Positions 22,849 to 31,118 of a DNA stretch of 32,630 nt are shown here, piece after piece. Position 1 is the first letter of the stretch. The number at the start of each line of letters is the position of its first letter. Below the pieces are notes generated by a model, which made no database searches, was not told where the DNA came from, and saw only the letters and a program-made list of their open reading frames with translations. The stretch is taken from the NCBI GenBank assembly GCA_030123675.1, contig JASJYH010000022.1, positions 1-32,630 on the forward strand, read 5' to 3'. The stretch comes from Anaerolineae bacterium (GTDB lineage Bacteria; Chloroflexota; Anaerolineae; Anaerolineales; Villigracilaceae). Made by a program: the position numbers and the translations under genes.

Positions 22849-23058
22849 TTGCGAGAAATTTTTCAAGATATACTGACAGAAACGATAATTACACCAACTT
22901 CTGATTTTCCTAGTCCATTTGCCATGCCGCACTTATCTTCCAAAAATGTAGAACTGGAAGGAAATCATGTAATTATGGGGGCAGTTGCAATCATTTTTCT
23001 TGTGTTCGGAATCTTGATTTTATGGGGTACTATTAGTCGAAATCAATCCAAGCCCTAA
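22849..23058 (+). CDS. Possible small single-pass membrane protein
   Basis: This is an open frame of up to 69 codons whose last 28 residues look like a membrane anchor: HVIMGAVAIIFLVFGILIL followed by WGTISRNQSKP with a basic end. The only full-length start is TTG at 22849 with no ribosome binding site. Internal ATGs at 22924 and 22972 are alternatives, and the latter has GGAAGG about 11 nt upstream. It ends 11 bp before the next binding-protein gene. A small helper subunit of the transporter is conceivable, but the evidence is a hydrophobic helix and location only. Confidence 0.35.
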   Translation: MREIFQDILTETIITPTSDFPSPFAMPHLSSKNVELEGNHVIMGAVAIIFLVFGILILWGTISRNQSKP

Positions 23059-23069
23059 AGGGAATCCCT

Positions 23070-25025
23070 ATGTTCAAACATCAATATCGAAACTGCCTCA
23101 TTGTTCTCATATTGCTTATTTTTATTCTTTCTGCCTGCCAGTTCCCAATGGGCGCTGACCCCGAACCTGTTGATCCTACAGAGCAGCCGCCATCCACACA
23201 AACACCTACAGCAATTCCTGCCGAAACTCGAACCCTGACAATTTGCATCGGCGCCGAACCAAATACCCTTTATCCACCAGGGGGACCCAATGCCGCGGCG
23301 CGGAGCGTGCTTGAAGCCATTTACGACGGCCCTATAGATGTCCTTAATTATAAATATCGACCTGTTATCCTTGAGAACGTTCCCATTTTTGCTAGGGGTG
23401 ATGCCCTGATCGAATCAATCACGATTCAAACAGGGTCACAAATCGTGGATGCAGATGGCAACCTGACCGCCTTGGAAACCGGCGTGCGTGTGCGCCCAGC
23501 CGGCTGTCGCAGCGACGATTGTGCCATCACCTATGATGGAACCAGCCCGCTGGAAATGGACCAAATGATCGTCAACTTTAGCCTGCTTGAAGATCTGGTC
23601 TGGTCAGATGGCGAGCCGCTTACCTCAGCTGATTCGATTTACGCCTACAACTTGGCCGCGGACGATGATACGCCTGGCTCTAAATACCTGATCGACCATA
23701 CCCTAATTTACGAAGCAACTGATGAGACCACCCTTCAGTGGTGGGGCCTGCCAGGGTTTATTGACCCGACTTATAACACCAATTTCTGGGCCCCACTTCC
23801 CAAGCATGCTTGGGAAGAATTCTCCGCGGCCGAGCTTCCTCAAATTGACATTGCAACCCGTACGCCCATTGGTTGGGGACCTTATGTCCTTGAAGAGTGG
23901 CTGACGGGCGACAAATTAACGCTTACGAAAAATATCCGTTATTTCCGCGCTGATGAGGATTTGCCGGTTTTTGATAGCCTGGTCTTTCGCATCGTTCCCG
24001 ATCCCAATGCTGCTATAAGTGATCTGATTGCTGGAACTTGTGATGTTCTCGACTCAACCATACTCTTGGACGGTCAGTTATCCTTACTACTTCAAATGCA
24101 AACGGACGGACAAGCCCAGCTGCTGACAAGTACAACCAACACAATTGAATGGTTAGGGCTGGGCATCACTCCAGCAACATACGATGACGGGTACAGCAGC
24201 TCCCCGCCGCTTGACCGACCAGATTACTTCCATGATCAGCGCACGAGGCAGGCCATCGCGATGTGCCTAGATCGCCAAAAAGTTATAGATACCGTGCTCT
24301 TCGGTCTATCAGTTGTTCCAACAACCTATATATCTCCTGATCACCCACTCAATAATACGACTGTAGCACCCTTCCCGTTTGACCCGGCCCAGGCCAATCA
24401 AATCCTTGAGCAGGTTGGCTGGAAAGACCTGGACAATGATCCAACGACGCCTCGGCAGGCCCAAGGTGTCCTGAATGTTCCTGCACTTACACCATTTGTC
24501 TTGAATTACTATACAAGTTCCGCTACCCAACGGCGTCAAGTCAGTGAGATTTTACGTCAGTCCCTCTCAGAGTGCGGAATTGGGGTGAATGTTACGTATC
24601 TTTCCTATCTTGACCTTTATGCAGAAGGTGGCGCAAATGGGCCGCTATTCGGCCGCACCTTTGATTTGGCGGAATATGCCATGGGCAGCAATAGCCTTGC
24701 GCCCCCTTGCTCATGGTACAGCACTGCTCAAATACCGACTGCTGCCAATAAATGGGTTGGGGCAAATATAACTGGCTACCAAAATGCTGAATTCGATGCA
24801 GCCTGTTCTTGGGCACAGGAGCAAACTCCAGACGACGATGCCTACCGTGAAGCTTATCAGCTAACCCAGGCGATCCTTTCCTCTGAACTACCGGCTATCC
24901 CGCTCTACCTGCGCTTGAAAGTGGCCGCCGCTCGTCCCGATATCTGTAACTTCGAACTCGACCTAACTGCTCATACACTCTGGAACATCGAGTCTCTGGA
25001 TTACGGAACAAGCTGCACGCCATAA
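23070..25025 (+). CDS. Second family-5 substrate-binding lipoprotein
   Basis: The 651-aa protein has a lipoprotein signal peptide ending in LSAC with the lipidated Cys at 23. A Pro/Thr-rich linker follows (PTEQPPSTQTPTAIP). The SBP_bac_5 body begins with TLTICIGAEPNTLYPPGGPN and continues through VWSDGEPLTSADSIYAYN, GWGPYVLEEWLTGDKLTLTKN, RTRQAIAMCLDRQKVIDTV and LPAIPLYLRLKVAAARP. It contains several Cys residues, such as CRSDDCAITYDG, which could form disulfides outside the cell. It follows the permease genes after a terminator and precedes another binding-protein gene by 9 nt. It may share the OppBCDF-type transporter or act as a solute sensor. Substrate unknown. Confidence 0.9.
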   Translation: MFKHQYRNCLIVLILLIFILSACQFPMGADPEPVDPTEQPPSTQTPTAIPAETRTLTICIGAEPNTLYPPGGPNAAARSVLEAIYDGPIDVLNYKYRPVILENVPIFARGDALIESITIQTGSQIVDADGNLTALETGVRVRPAGCRSDDCAITYDGTSPLEMDQMIVNFSLLEDLVWSDGEPLTSADSIYAYNLAADDDTPGSKYLIDHTLIYEATDETTLQWWGLPGFIDPTYNTNFWAPLPKHAWEEFSAAELPQIDIATRTPIGWGPYVLEEWLTGDKLTLTKNIRYFRADEDLPVFDSLVFRIVPDPNAAISDLIAGTCDVLDSTILLDGQLSLLLQMQTDGQAQLLTSTTNTIEWLGLGITPATYDDGYSSSPPLDRPDYFHDQRTRQAIAMCLDRQKVIDTVLFGLSVVPTTYISPDHPLNNTTVAPFPFDPAQANQILEQVGWKDLDNDPTTPRQAQGVLNVPALTPFVLNYYTSSATQRRQVSEILRQSLSECGIGVNVTYLSYLDLYAEGGANGPLFGRTFDLAEYAMGSNSLAPPCSWYSTAQIPTAANKWVGANITGYQNAEFDAACSWAQEQTPDDDAYREAYQLTQAILSSELPAIPLYLRLKVAAARPDICNFELDLTAHTLWNIESLDYGTSCTP

Positions 25026-25034
25026 CCCATCTCT

Positions 25035-27011
25035 ATGCGGCCCACCAGTTTTTTGCTGGCGCTCGGGAGTTTTCTCCTAATAGCTTGTACAGCTACGCCA
25101 GACCGAATTGCTACACCAGATTCTATAGGGACACCGAGGGGAACAGACTCAAGGGATCTCTCACAACATGGAGATGTACTCCGAATCGCTATATTTGGTG
25201 AAGTCACTACCACCAACGTTTGGGCCTTATTTGACCGGCCAGGTGCTTCATACTGGAACTATGCAACTCAAGTCGGCTATTGGCCAAGGCTTTATCACCT
25301 CGCGCCTCCGTCCTTCGACTTTGAGCCTGCTACCGCTAAAGCAGCGACCTCACCTGTAGAATGCTCTGGGGGTACCTGCACAGCCACTGTGATTTTACAG
25401 CCAAACCTGACTTGGACAGATGGATCACCTTTTACGGCTGAAGATGTTGCCTTCACAATTAATTCTGCGCTCAATTTTCGTTTGGGTTTGAACTGGAACA
25501 CAGCATATAACCCAGATGTCCTCGACCATGCCGAGCCAATCAACAATACCGCCGTCAGGTTTTATTTTGTTAATAAACCCAACCTTTCTGATTGGCAATA
25601 TGGAGCATTACAAGGGCCTATCGTTAATCAGGCGTATTGGCAGCCACGCATTGCCGCTGCTGCACGTCTCCTGCCGGATGAATCGCTGTTTCCAGACATT
25701 CAAGGGCTTGAAAGGGAGTTGATCGATTTCCAAACTCAGATAGATGGCTTGTACCTTCTGCTCAATACAATGGCTCCAGCAAGTACTGCCTATCAAGATA
25801 CATCCAAACAGGCAAAAGACCTACAAGACGAATTAAATAGCATTACCAATAAACTTGATAAAAAGCGTTCGGAATTCGAAACTAAGTTGGCCGATGCACG
25901 GGCTTCCTTGTATTCATTAGCCAATGCAAACGAACCAACCCTCGGAACATGGCGATTTGCAAGTCGGATACCAGGCGATTTTCTAAATCAGGCAAACCCA
26001 GGTACATCATTTGGTGATCCAAGGTTTGACAAGGTCCGCTACATAACATTTGGGGGTCAATCAATGGCTATCAAAGCCTTACTTGATAATGAAGTTGATA
26101 TCATCCTATCTCCCACAGGGCTGTCAAGGGAATCGATATCGCAACTGCAAGCCGATCCGGCAATCTCGCTCAGCCGCAACATGACCAGAAGTGCACGTTT
26201 TTTGGCCTTCAATCATTCCCGCCCTTTTCTTGGCGACCCGGCATTGCACCAGGCTATGGCCTGCATTATCAACCAACAGGTTCTGGTTGAATTCTTAGAT
26301 GGCGATGCGGCAGCATTGCCCGGGTTTGTGGTTGACGAGTATTGGAAGAATGCCGAAGCTTCTTTGCCCTGTGCCAATGGTTCGGCAGAATTTAGACTTA
26401 CAGAAGCTGTCAATCTGTTGAAATCAGCTGGCTACTCTTGGAGAAAAGAGCCAAAGTTAGCTGAAACAGGGGCTGGGTTCAAGGACCCTGAAGGCAATTT
26501 AATACCACATTTTGAATTATTAATCCCTGAGCAGGACGTGCTGCGCACGTATGCGGCTGAGTATATTGTCCAGCAAGCGCAGAGTTTAGGCTTAACTATT
26601 GAAACGCATGTAACCGACCCTGATGGAATGCTGTACGCGGTCTATAGCTCAAGGGATTATGATATGGCGTTGTTGGGCTGGCATTTGAGTGCATATCCTG
26701 CATATTTGTGTGAGTGGTTTATGACCTCGGGCCAGAACCCATTTGCTTATGTCGGTAGCAGGCCCAAATTGAGTCAGAGCGCAAAGCTAGTCTTCACATG
26801 TGAGGCTTGGAATGAGACCAACGATCTTGATCAGGCTCAGGAATATGTGCATGAAATTCAATCTATATTGGCTAAAGATTTGCCGATCATTCCGTTATAC
26901 GTAGAAAATCGTACTGACGCTTATCGTAATATCCGTTATCCATTTGAAAATGTGCTCGATGGCCTTGCAATTTTGTATGCTGCGCCATCAATGGCTATTC
27001 CGATTCAATAA
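25035..27011 (+). CDS. Third family-5 substrate-binding lipoprotein with coiled-coil insert
   Basis: The 658-aa protein has a short signal peptide ending in LIAC with the lipidated Cys at 18. A low-complexity linker with TPDRIATPDSIGTPRGT follows. The SBP_bac_5 body is recognisable in LTWTDGSPFTAEDVAFTINSAL, LHQAMACIINQQVLVEFLDGD and LAKDLPIIPLYVENRTDAYRNI. Between about residues 225 and 300 lies an inserted heptad-like helical segment rich in Glu, Lys, Leu and Gln (ERELIDFQTQIDGLYLLLN; KQAKDLQDELNSITNKLDKK). It is unusual for this family and interrupts the lobe after the QGPIVNQAYW block. The gene starts 9 nt after the previous stop with no ribosome binding site, so translation is probably coupled. 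It is the last gene before an independent promoter. Confidence 0.88.
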   Translation: MRPTSFLLALGSFLLIACTATPDRIATPDSIGTPRGTDSRDLSQHGDVLRIAIFGEVTTTNVWALFDRPGASYWNYATQVGYWPRLYHLAPPSFDFEPATAKAATSPVECSGGTCTATVILQPNLTWTDGSPFTAEDVAFTINSALNFRLGLNWNTAYNPDVLDHAEPINNTAVRFYFVNKPNLSDWQYGALQGPIVNQAYWQPRIAAAARLLPDESLFPDIQGLERELIDFQTQIDGLYLLLNTMAPASTAYQDTSKQAKDLQDELNSITNKLDKKRSEFETKLADARASLYSLANANEPTLGTWRFASRIPGDFLNQANPGTSFGDPRFDKVRYITFGGQSMAIKALLDNEVDIILSPTGLSRESISQLQADPAISLSRNMTRSARFLAFNHSRPFLGDPALHQAMACIINQQVLVEFLDGDAAALPGFVVDEYWKNAEASLPCANGSAEFRLTEAVNLLKSAGYSWRKEPKLAETGAGFKDPEGNLIPHFELLIPEQDVLRTYAAEYIVQQAQSLGLTIETHVTDPDGMLYAVYSSRDYDMALLGWHLSAYPAYLCEWFMTSGQNPFAYVGSRPKLSQSAKLVFTCEAWNETNDLDQAQEYVHEIQSILAKDLPIIPLYVENRTDAYRNIRYPFENVLDGLAILYAAPSMAIPIQ

Positions 27012-27030
27012 TAAAACCAAGATTAAACTT

Positions 27031-27039
27031 TGCTATAAT
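27031..27039 (+). promoter_or_regulatory. Extended -10 promoter of the response-regulator gene
   Basis: TGC-TATAAT is a perfect extended -10 element 22 nt after the preceding stop codon. Initiation near 27046 leaves a leader of about 147 nt. This is the same TGC-TATAAT core as at 9398-9406 but with a long leader. Confidence 0.6.
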
Positions 27040-27105
27040 GCTGAAAACAACCGATCTCTCGTTGAGCCTAGGGAAGCTAATAGAGATAACTTCTCTGGCA
27101 TTTTA

Positions 27106-27133
27106 GCATTTTTCGGAAAACTTCGAAGAATGC
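27106..27133 (+). promoter_or_regulatory. Hairpin in the response-regulator leader
   Basis: GCATTTTTCG (27106-27115) pairs with CGAAGAATGC (27124-27133) with one T-G pair around the loop GAAAACTT. There is no T-tract, so it is not an intrinsic terminator. Function unknown. Confidence 0.4.
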
Positions 27134-27192
27134 ATCAATTGGTATAAGGTATATCTATATGAATGATTTAGGCTCGTAGAAGGAATCAATTT

Positions 27193-28239
27193 ATGTCAGT
27201 TCCCCGTATTCTGCTGGTTGACGATCACCATGATATATTGAAATTACTTCATTCGACGTTGGATACCTTACAACACAAGTTTGAGATTAGCGAAGCGCCT
27301 TCTGGGGAAGAAGCCCTGCTGGAAGCCTCGCGTAACAAAATTGATTTGCTGGTGGTAGATTACCGATTGCCCGGTATTACAGGTGTGGAGCTGATGCGCA
27401 AAATACGGGCCAGATACCCAGATGTGCGTGTTATTATCGTAACCGGTATGACTGACCGCGAAGCTCGGGATGAGATTCTGGAAGCGGGAGTTGATGCAGT
27501 CTTTGACAAGCCTATTTCCTTGACAGATTTCTTGGATGCGGTCGAACGTTCGCTAGGCTTGGGGCGCACCATCATGCCCGAAGAAGATGGAGTGGATTCA
27601 GGTCAGCATCAGACAATCTCGAACTTGCTGGCCAATTTCAGACAGGATATTGACGCACAGGCAGTTTACTTGCTGAGTGATAGGGGACGGGTATTGGCCG
27701 CAGCTGGATCCTTGAAAGATAACAGCATGGAAGCTTCCTTGTTTTCCTCTTTGATGGCGATTTACAGTGCTGGACAAAAAGTTTCACGCTACATGCACCA
27801 GAAAGAGCTGAATAACTATCATGTCTTTTCTGGCGGTGATCACGACCTGATGCTTATTCCAGTAAACGCAGCTTATGCTATGCTCTTAGCTGGAAATGAG
27901 CTGGCAACCCAGAAAAAAGTGCTTGGCACGGTCCGTTCTATGTTGGCTGTAAGAGATGAAGTAAAGAAGGCATTGAAACAAATGGGCGTGGCACCGGTTA
28001 TATCAGACACCGATAATTTTGAGCAAAAAACCCCCGAATTTACAGGGCCAGTTTCGAAAGACTCGTCTGATGAAATCGACACTCTTATTAAGAAGAAAAT
28101 GAAGAAAGTGTCTACAGGTGAATTAGAGGCATATTGGGATGATGCCGCGCTAAAACAGAAAAACGTTCCAACAAACCCAGATGTAATTACCTATGACCAG
28201 GCGCGCAAATTGGGGTTGAACCCCGGGGAAGCAGAATAA
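27193..28239 (+). CDS. Response regulator with REC domain and Roadblock-like C-terminal domain
   Basis: The 348-aa protein opens with a receiver domain (about 1-120): acidic pair D10-D11, phospho-acceptor D56 in LLVVDYRLPG, T84 in VTGMTD and K106 in FDKPIS, all intact. No DNA-binding domain follows. A region at about 138-260 (TISNLLANFRQDIDAQAVYL, then GRVLAAAGSL and HDLMLIPVNAAYAMLLAGN) has the layout of a Roadblock/LC7 or GAF-like module, a domain that often regulates small GTPases. The C-terminal tail (280-348) is charged, with KKKMKKVSTGELEAYWDD. No histidine kinase is adjacent, so it is an orphan regulator. AGAAGGA upstream of the ATG supports the start. The output is probably protein-protein interaction rather than transcription, which is inference. 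Confidence 0.85.
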   Translation: MSVPRILLVDDHHDILKLLHSTLDTLQHKFEISEAPSGEEALLEASRNKIDLLVVDYRLPGITGVELMRKIRARYPDVRVIIVTGMTDREARDEILEAGVDAVFDKPISLTDFLDAVERSLGLGRTIMPEEDGVDSGQHQTISNLLANFRQDIDAQAVYLLSDRGRVLAAAGSLKDNSMEASLFSSLMAIYSAGQKVSRYMHQKELNNYHVFSGGDHDLMLIPVNAAYAMLLAGNELATQKKVLGTVRSMLAVRDEVKKALKQMGVAPVISDTDNFEQKTPEFTGPVSKDSSDEIDTLIKKKMKKVSTGELEAYWDDAALKQKNVPTNPDVITYDQARKLGLNPGEAE

Positions 28240-28264
28240 CGATATTGCCCAACCGCTTTCCATA

Positions 28265-28273
28265 TGATACAAT
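28265..28273 (+). promoter_or_regulatory. Candidate promoter of tRNA-Gln
   Basis: TGA-TACAAT is an extended -10 element 25 nt upstream of the mature tRNA 5' end. It lies just after the stop codon of the response regulator. No standard -35 is seen. Confidence 0.5.
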
Positions 28274-28297
28274 CCTGCCCGCCCAAAGGGGCAACCT

Positions 28298-28368
28298 TGG
28301 GACGTGGTGTAACGGTAACACACCGGCCTTTGAAGCCGTTATTCTTGGTTCGAATCCAGGCGTCCCAG
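28298..28368 (+). tRNA. tRNA-Gln (anticodon UUG)
   Basis: The acceptor stem TGGGACG/CGTCCCA is perfect with discriminator G. The D arm GTGT-loop-ACAC includes the GG pair. The anticodon loop is CTTTGAA, giving UUG. The T arm CTTGG-TTCGAAT-CCAGG has the standard TTCGAAT loop. The anticodon stem CCGGC/GCCGT has a C-U mismatch at its outermost pair. The 3' CCA is not encoded (CC then T), so it must be added by the CCA enzyme. Confidence 0.95.
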
Positions 28369-28391
28369 CCTTTATCTTATGTCCACTGATA

Positions 28392-28412
28392 CCCGCTCTC
28401 GCGGGGATTTTT
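28392..28412 (+). terminator. Intrinsic terminator of tRNA-Gln
   Basis: CCCGC-TCTC-GCGGG is followed by GATTTTTCT. It lies 24 nt after the tRNA 3' end. Confidence 0.75.
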
Positions 28413-28424
28413 CTCACAACTTAT

Positions 28425-28465
28425 GCAGGCCTTACGCTACCCCCTTAGCGTAGGCCTGTTTTATA
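28425..28465 (+). terminator. Second strong terminator directly upstream of glmU
   Basis: CAGGCCTTACGCTA pairs with TAGCGTAGGCCTG with one bulged T around the loop CCCCCT and is followed by TTTTATATT. It ends only a few bases before the glmU ribosome binding site (AGGAG, 28468-28472). It either backs up the tRNA terminator or acts as an attenuator for glmU. Confidence 0.8.
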
Positions 28466-28480
28466 TTAGGAGTAAATTTT

Positions 28481-29842
28481 ATGAAAGTCACTGCCGTGCT
28501 TCTGGCTGCCGGGCAGGGCACCCGCATGAAATCGGAACTGCCAAAGGTGCTGCATCATCTGAACGGGAAACCGATGCTCTGGCATTCGTTACAGGCATTA
28601 AAACCAGTATCCACTGAGAAACTGGTTGTGATTGTCGGCCATGGCGCGGACCAAGTAAAAGATTTTGTTGGTGACGATGCAAATTGTGTCTACCAGGAAC
28701 CACAGCTTGGCACAGGCCATGCTGCCATGCAGGCGGAAGACCATCTAAAAGGTAAAGTCGACTATGTCATTGTTAGCTATGCAGATATGCCTTTGCTGCG
28801 TGGCGAGACATTTCAACAACTGCTTGAAATCCAAAAAAAGAATTCCGGTCCGATTTCTATGCTGACTGTTATAGCCGATGATCCACGTGGGTTTGGTCGC
28901 ATCCAGCGTAAACCGGATGGAACCGTAGCAGCCATTGTGGAGGAACATGTGGCTACATCAGAGCAGAAAACCATCAAGGAACTTAATGTTGGTGTGTATT
29001 GTTTCTCTGCTGATTGGTTATGGGATGCGCTAAGCCGCATTCAGAAAAACCAACAAAGGGGTGAATACTATCTAACAGATACGGTGGAACTAGCTGTAAA
29101 AGACAATCTGACTGTGGAAGCCCTCCTCCTTGAGGATCACTTAGAGACGATTGGAATTAATACGCGTATTCATCTGGCTGAAGCAGAAGCGGCAATACGT
29201 CAGCGCAACAACCAAGATTTGATGCTGGCGGGGGTTACAATGATCGACCCAGATTCAACCTACATTGAAGCAGGTGTCACGATCGGAAAGGATACAACGG
29301 TTCGGCCCAACACTTACATTCAAGGAACAACTACTATAGGAGAAGGTTGTGACCTTGGTCCAAATACCCACATAAAAAACTCGCAGATTGGAAATGACTG
29401 CCAAGTCTTTATGTCTGTTATCGAACAGGCTCAACTCGAAGATAACGTTGATATTGGGCCTTTTGCCCGTTTGCGCAAAGGCGCACATCTTATGGACCAT
29501 GTTCACATGGGAAATTTTGGCGAGGTAAAAGATTCCGTACTTGGTCCTGGTGCTAAAATAGGCCATTTTTGCTACATTGGCAACGCCAATATTGGCGCTA
29601 ATACAAATATCGGTGCGGGAACAATCACCTGTAATTATGATGGGTTTAAAAAACACCACACCGAAATCGGAGAAAATGTGTTTATTGGTTCAGATACTAT
29701 GTTGGTCGCACCTTTGAAACTCGGAGACAGATCTCGTACAGGTGCAGGTTCGGTTGTAACCAAAGATGTTAAAGAAGGGTCGCTTGTAGTTGGCATGCCA
29801 GCTCGGGCGGTACGGAATTTGGAGAAACGTGATACCAATTGA
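28481..29842 (+). CDS. glmU: Bifunctional GlcNAc-1-phosphate uridylyltransferase / glucosamine-1-phosphate acetyltransferase
   Basis: GlmU makes UDP-N-acetylglucosamine, the precursor of peptidoglycan and other glycans. At 453 aa it is full length. The N-terminal uridylyltransferase begins with AVLLAAGQGTRMKSELPKVLH, with YADMPLL for the metal Asp and GEYYLTDTV further on. The C-terminal left-handed beta-helix acetyltransferase (about 250-453) has hexapeptide repeats and the catalytic-region sequences GPFARLRKGAHL, GNFGEVKDS and GAGTITCNYDGFKKHHTEIG. The AGGAG site is about 9 nt upstream of the ATG. It is the first gene of a run with glmU-corC-cdd-recO overlaps. No promoter is evident between the terminator and the start. 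Confidence 0.97.
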   Translation: MKVTAVLLAAGQGTRMKSELPKVLHHLNGKPMLWHSLQALKPVSTEKLVVIVGHGADQVKDFVGDDANCVYQEPQLGTGHAAMQAEDHLKGKVDYVIVSYADMPLLRGETFQQLLEIQKKNSGPISMLTVIADDPRGFGRIQRKPDGTVAAIVEEHVATSEQKTIKELNVGVYCFSADWLWDALSRIQKNQQRGEYYLTDTVELAVKDNLTVEALLLEDHLETIGINTRIHLAEAEAAIRQRNNQDLMLAGVTMIDPDSTYIEAGVTIGKDTTVRPNTYIQGTTTIGEGCDLGPNTHIKNSQIGNDCQVFMSVIEQAQLEDNVDIGPFARLRKGAHLMDHVHMGNFGEVKDSVLGPGAKIGHFCYIGNANIGANTNIGAGTITCNYDGFKKHHTEIGENVFIGSDTMLVAPLKLGDRSRTGAGSVVTKDVKEGSLVVGMPARAVRNLEKRDTN

Positions 29843-31118
29843 GTGGGGCATCTCGCTTAGCATACTGATATTAATACTAAATTTGTTGATCGCAGCCACA
29901 CGCGCCAGCTTGTTAAATCTGCGCCCGTTACGCTTGGTCGCATTGCGAGATCAGTATCCTGAGGCTGTAAATCGCACACTGGCGCTGATCGATGATCCCC
30001 GTCTGCGTCCTAGTTTGCGATTTGGCCAAACCGCGCTACGCATTTCACTGGCTGCCATTATTCTGGATATGGTAGTGCAGGCTCAAGGTCAGGTTCAATC
30101 TACGCTTCCCATCCTGCCAGTGGTTATCTTGTTTTTGGCGCTATCGCTTATGGCAATTGAGTTTGTTGTTGAAGGACATATCTTGCGTGAGCCGGAACAT
30201 TGGGGAATCCGCTTGGGAATTTTTGCCCGCGCTCTGGTCATAGTCTTATCACCGTTTGTCATTTTACCCATGCGTTTGTTAAGATCGCACTGGCCTAATC
30301 GAGTGGCTGTGCATATGACCGAAGCAGAACTAAAAACCTGGATCGAATCAGAGCAAGAAGAAGGCGGGCTAGAACGTGAAGAGCGTCGGATGATCTCCTC
30401 CATCCTTGAATTTGGGGATACCCTTACAAGGGAGATCATGGTTCCACGTGTGGATATTAACGCTTTTGAAATCAAAACTTCGCTTAAACAGGCGGCGAAA
30501 GAGTTCACAAAATCCGGTCATTCGCGCGTACCGGTTTACGAGAATGAAATTGATAATATTATCGGTTTGTTATATGCCAAAGACTTGTTGCATATCGTCC
30601 AAAATGGCCCCAAAAAAGTCGGTATGCGCGATTTGTTACGGCCTGTCAATTTTGTTCCAGACATCAAAAAAGTCAATGTCCTACTTACAGAAATGCAGGC
30701 GCAGCGTATCCATATGGGTATCGTGGTTGACGAATATGGCGGGGTAGCCGGATTGGTGACGCTTGAAGATATCATTGAAGAAATTATCGGTGAAATTCAG
30801 GACGAGTATGATTCCAGCGAAGAAGAATTGGTTCAACAGAATGGGGATGAATATATTTTTCTTGGCCGCATTGATCTGGATGAATTCAACCAGATTATGG
30901 GCAGTAAACTGCCAAAAATTGAATCGGATACTTTGGGTGGATTTCTCTTCGATCAGTTTGGACGCGTCCCTCAAGACAACGAAACGATTCAGACGGATGG
31001 CCTGCGTCTGACCATCGACCAGGTCATAGGCCGACGCATCCGCCGCGTGCGCGCTCAACGCATCAAAAATGATCAAGAAGAAAGCATCCAGGAAGATGAC
31101 TCCTCTCCCGAAAAATGA
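29829..31118 (+). CDS. HlyC/CorC-family membrane protein with CBS domains
   Basis: This CNNM/CorC-type protein, related to magnesium or cobalt efflux systems, is anchored in the inner membrane. An N-terminal transmembrane part (about 1-145, with hydrophobic stretches near 5-22, 67-82, 94-114 and 132-148) leads to a cytoplasmic tandem CBS module. The first CBS contains RREIMVPRVDINAFE-like sequence and SGHSRVPVYENEIDNIIGLL, and the second KVNVLLTEMQAQRIHMGIVV then DEYGGVAGLVTLEDIIEEI. A C-terminal CorC/HlyC domain has LGRIDLDEFNQIMG. GTG at 29829 is preferred. GGAG lies 4-5 nt upstream and the frame then begins MIPIEWGIS at the first membrane span. The earlier ATG at 29790 would lie deep inside glmU. 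It overlaps glmU by 14 nt. The transport role is known for relatives only. Confidence 0.9.
   Translation: MIPIEWGISLSILILILNLLIAATRASLLNLRPLRLVALRDQYPEAVNRTLALIDDPRLRPSLRFGQTALRISLAAIILDMVVQAQGQVQSTLPILPVVILFLALSLMAIEFVVEGHILREPEHWGIRLGIFARALVIVLSPFVILPMRLLRSHWPNRVAVHMTEAELKTWIESEQEEGGLEREERRMISSILEFGDTLTREIMVPRVDINAFEIKTSLKQAAKEFTKSGHSRVPVYENEIDNIIGLLYAKDLLHIVQNGPKKVGMRDLLRPVNFVPDIKKVNVLLTEMQAQRIHMGIVVDEYGGVAGLVTLEDIIEEIIGEIQDEYDSSEEELVQQNGDEYIFLGRIDLDEFNQIMGSKLPKIESDTLGGFLFDQFGRVPQDNETIQTDGLRLTIDQVIGRRIRRVRAQRIKNDQEESIQEDDSSPEK

Noticed and set aside
28245-28448. Open frames on both strands across 28187-28448
   Set aside because: They run straight through tRNA-Gln and its terminator, so they are chance translations.
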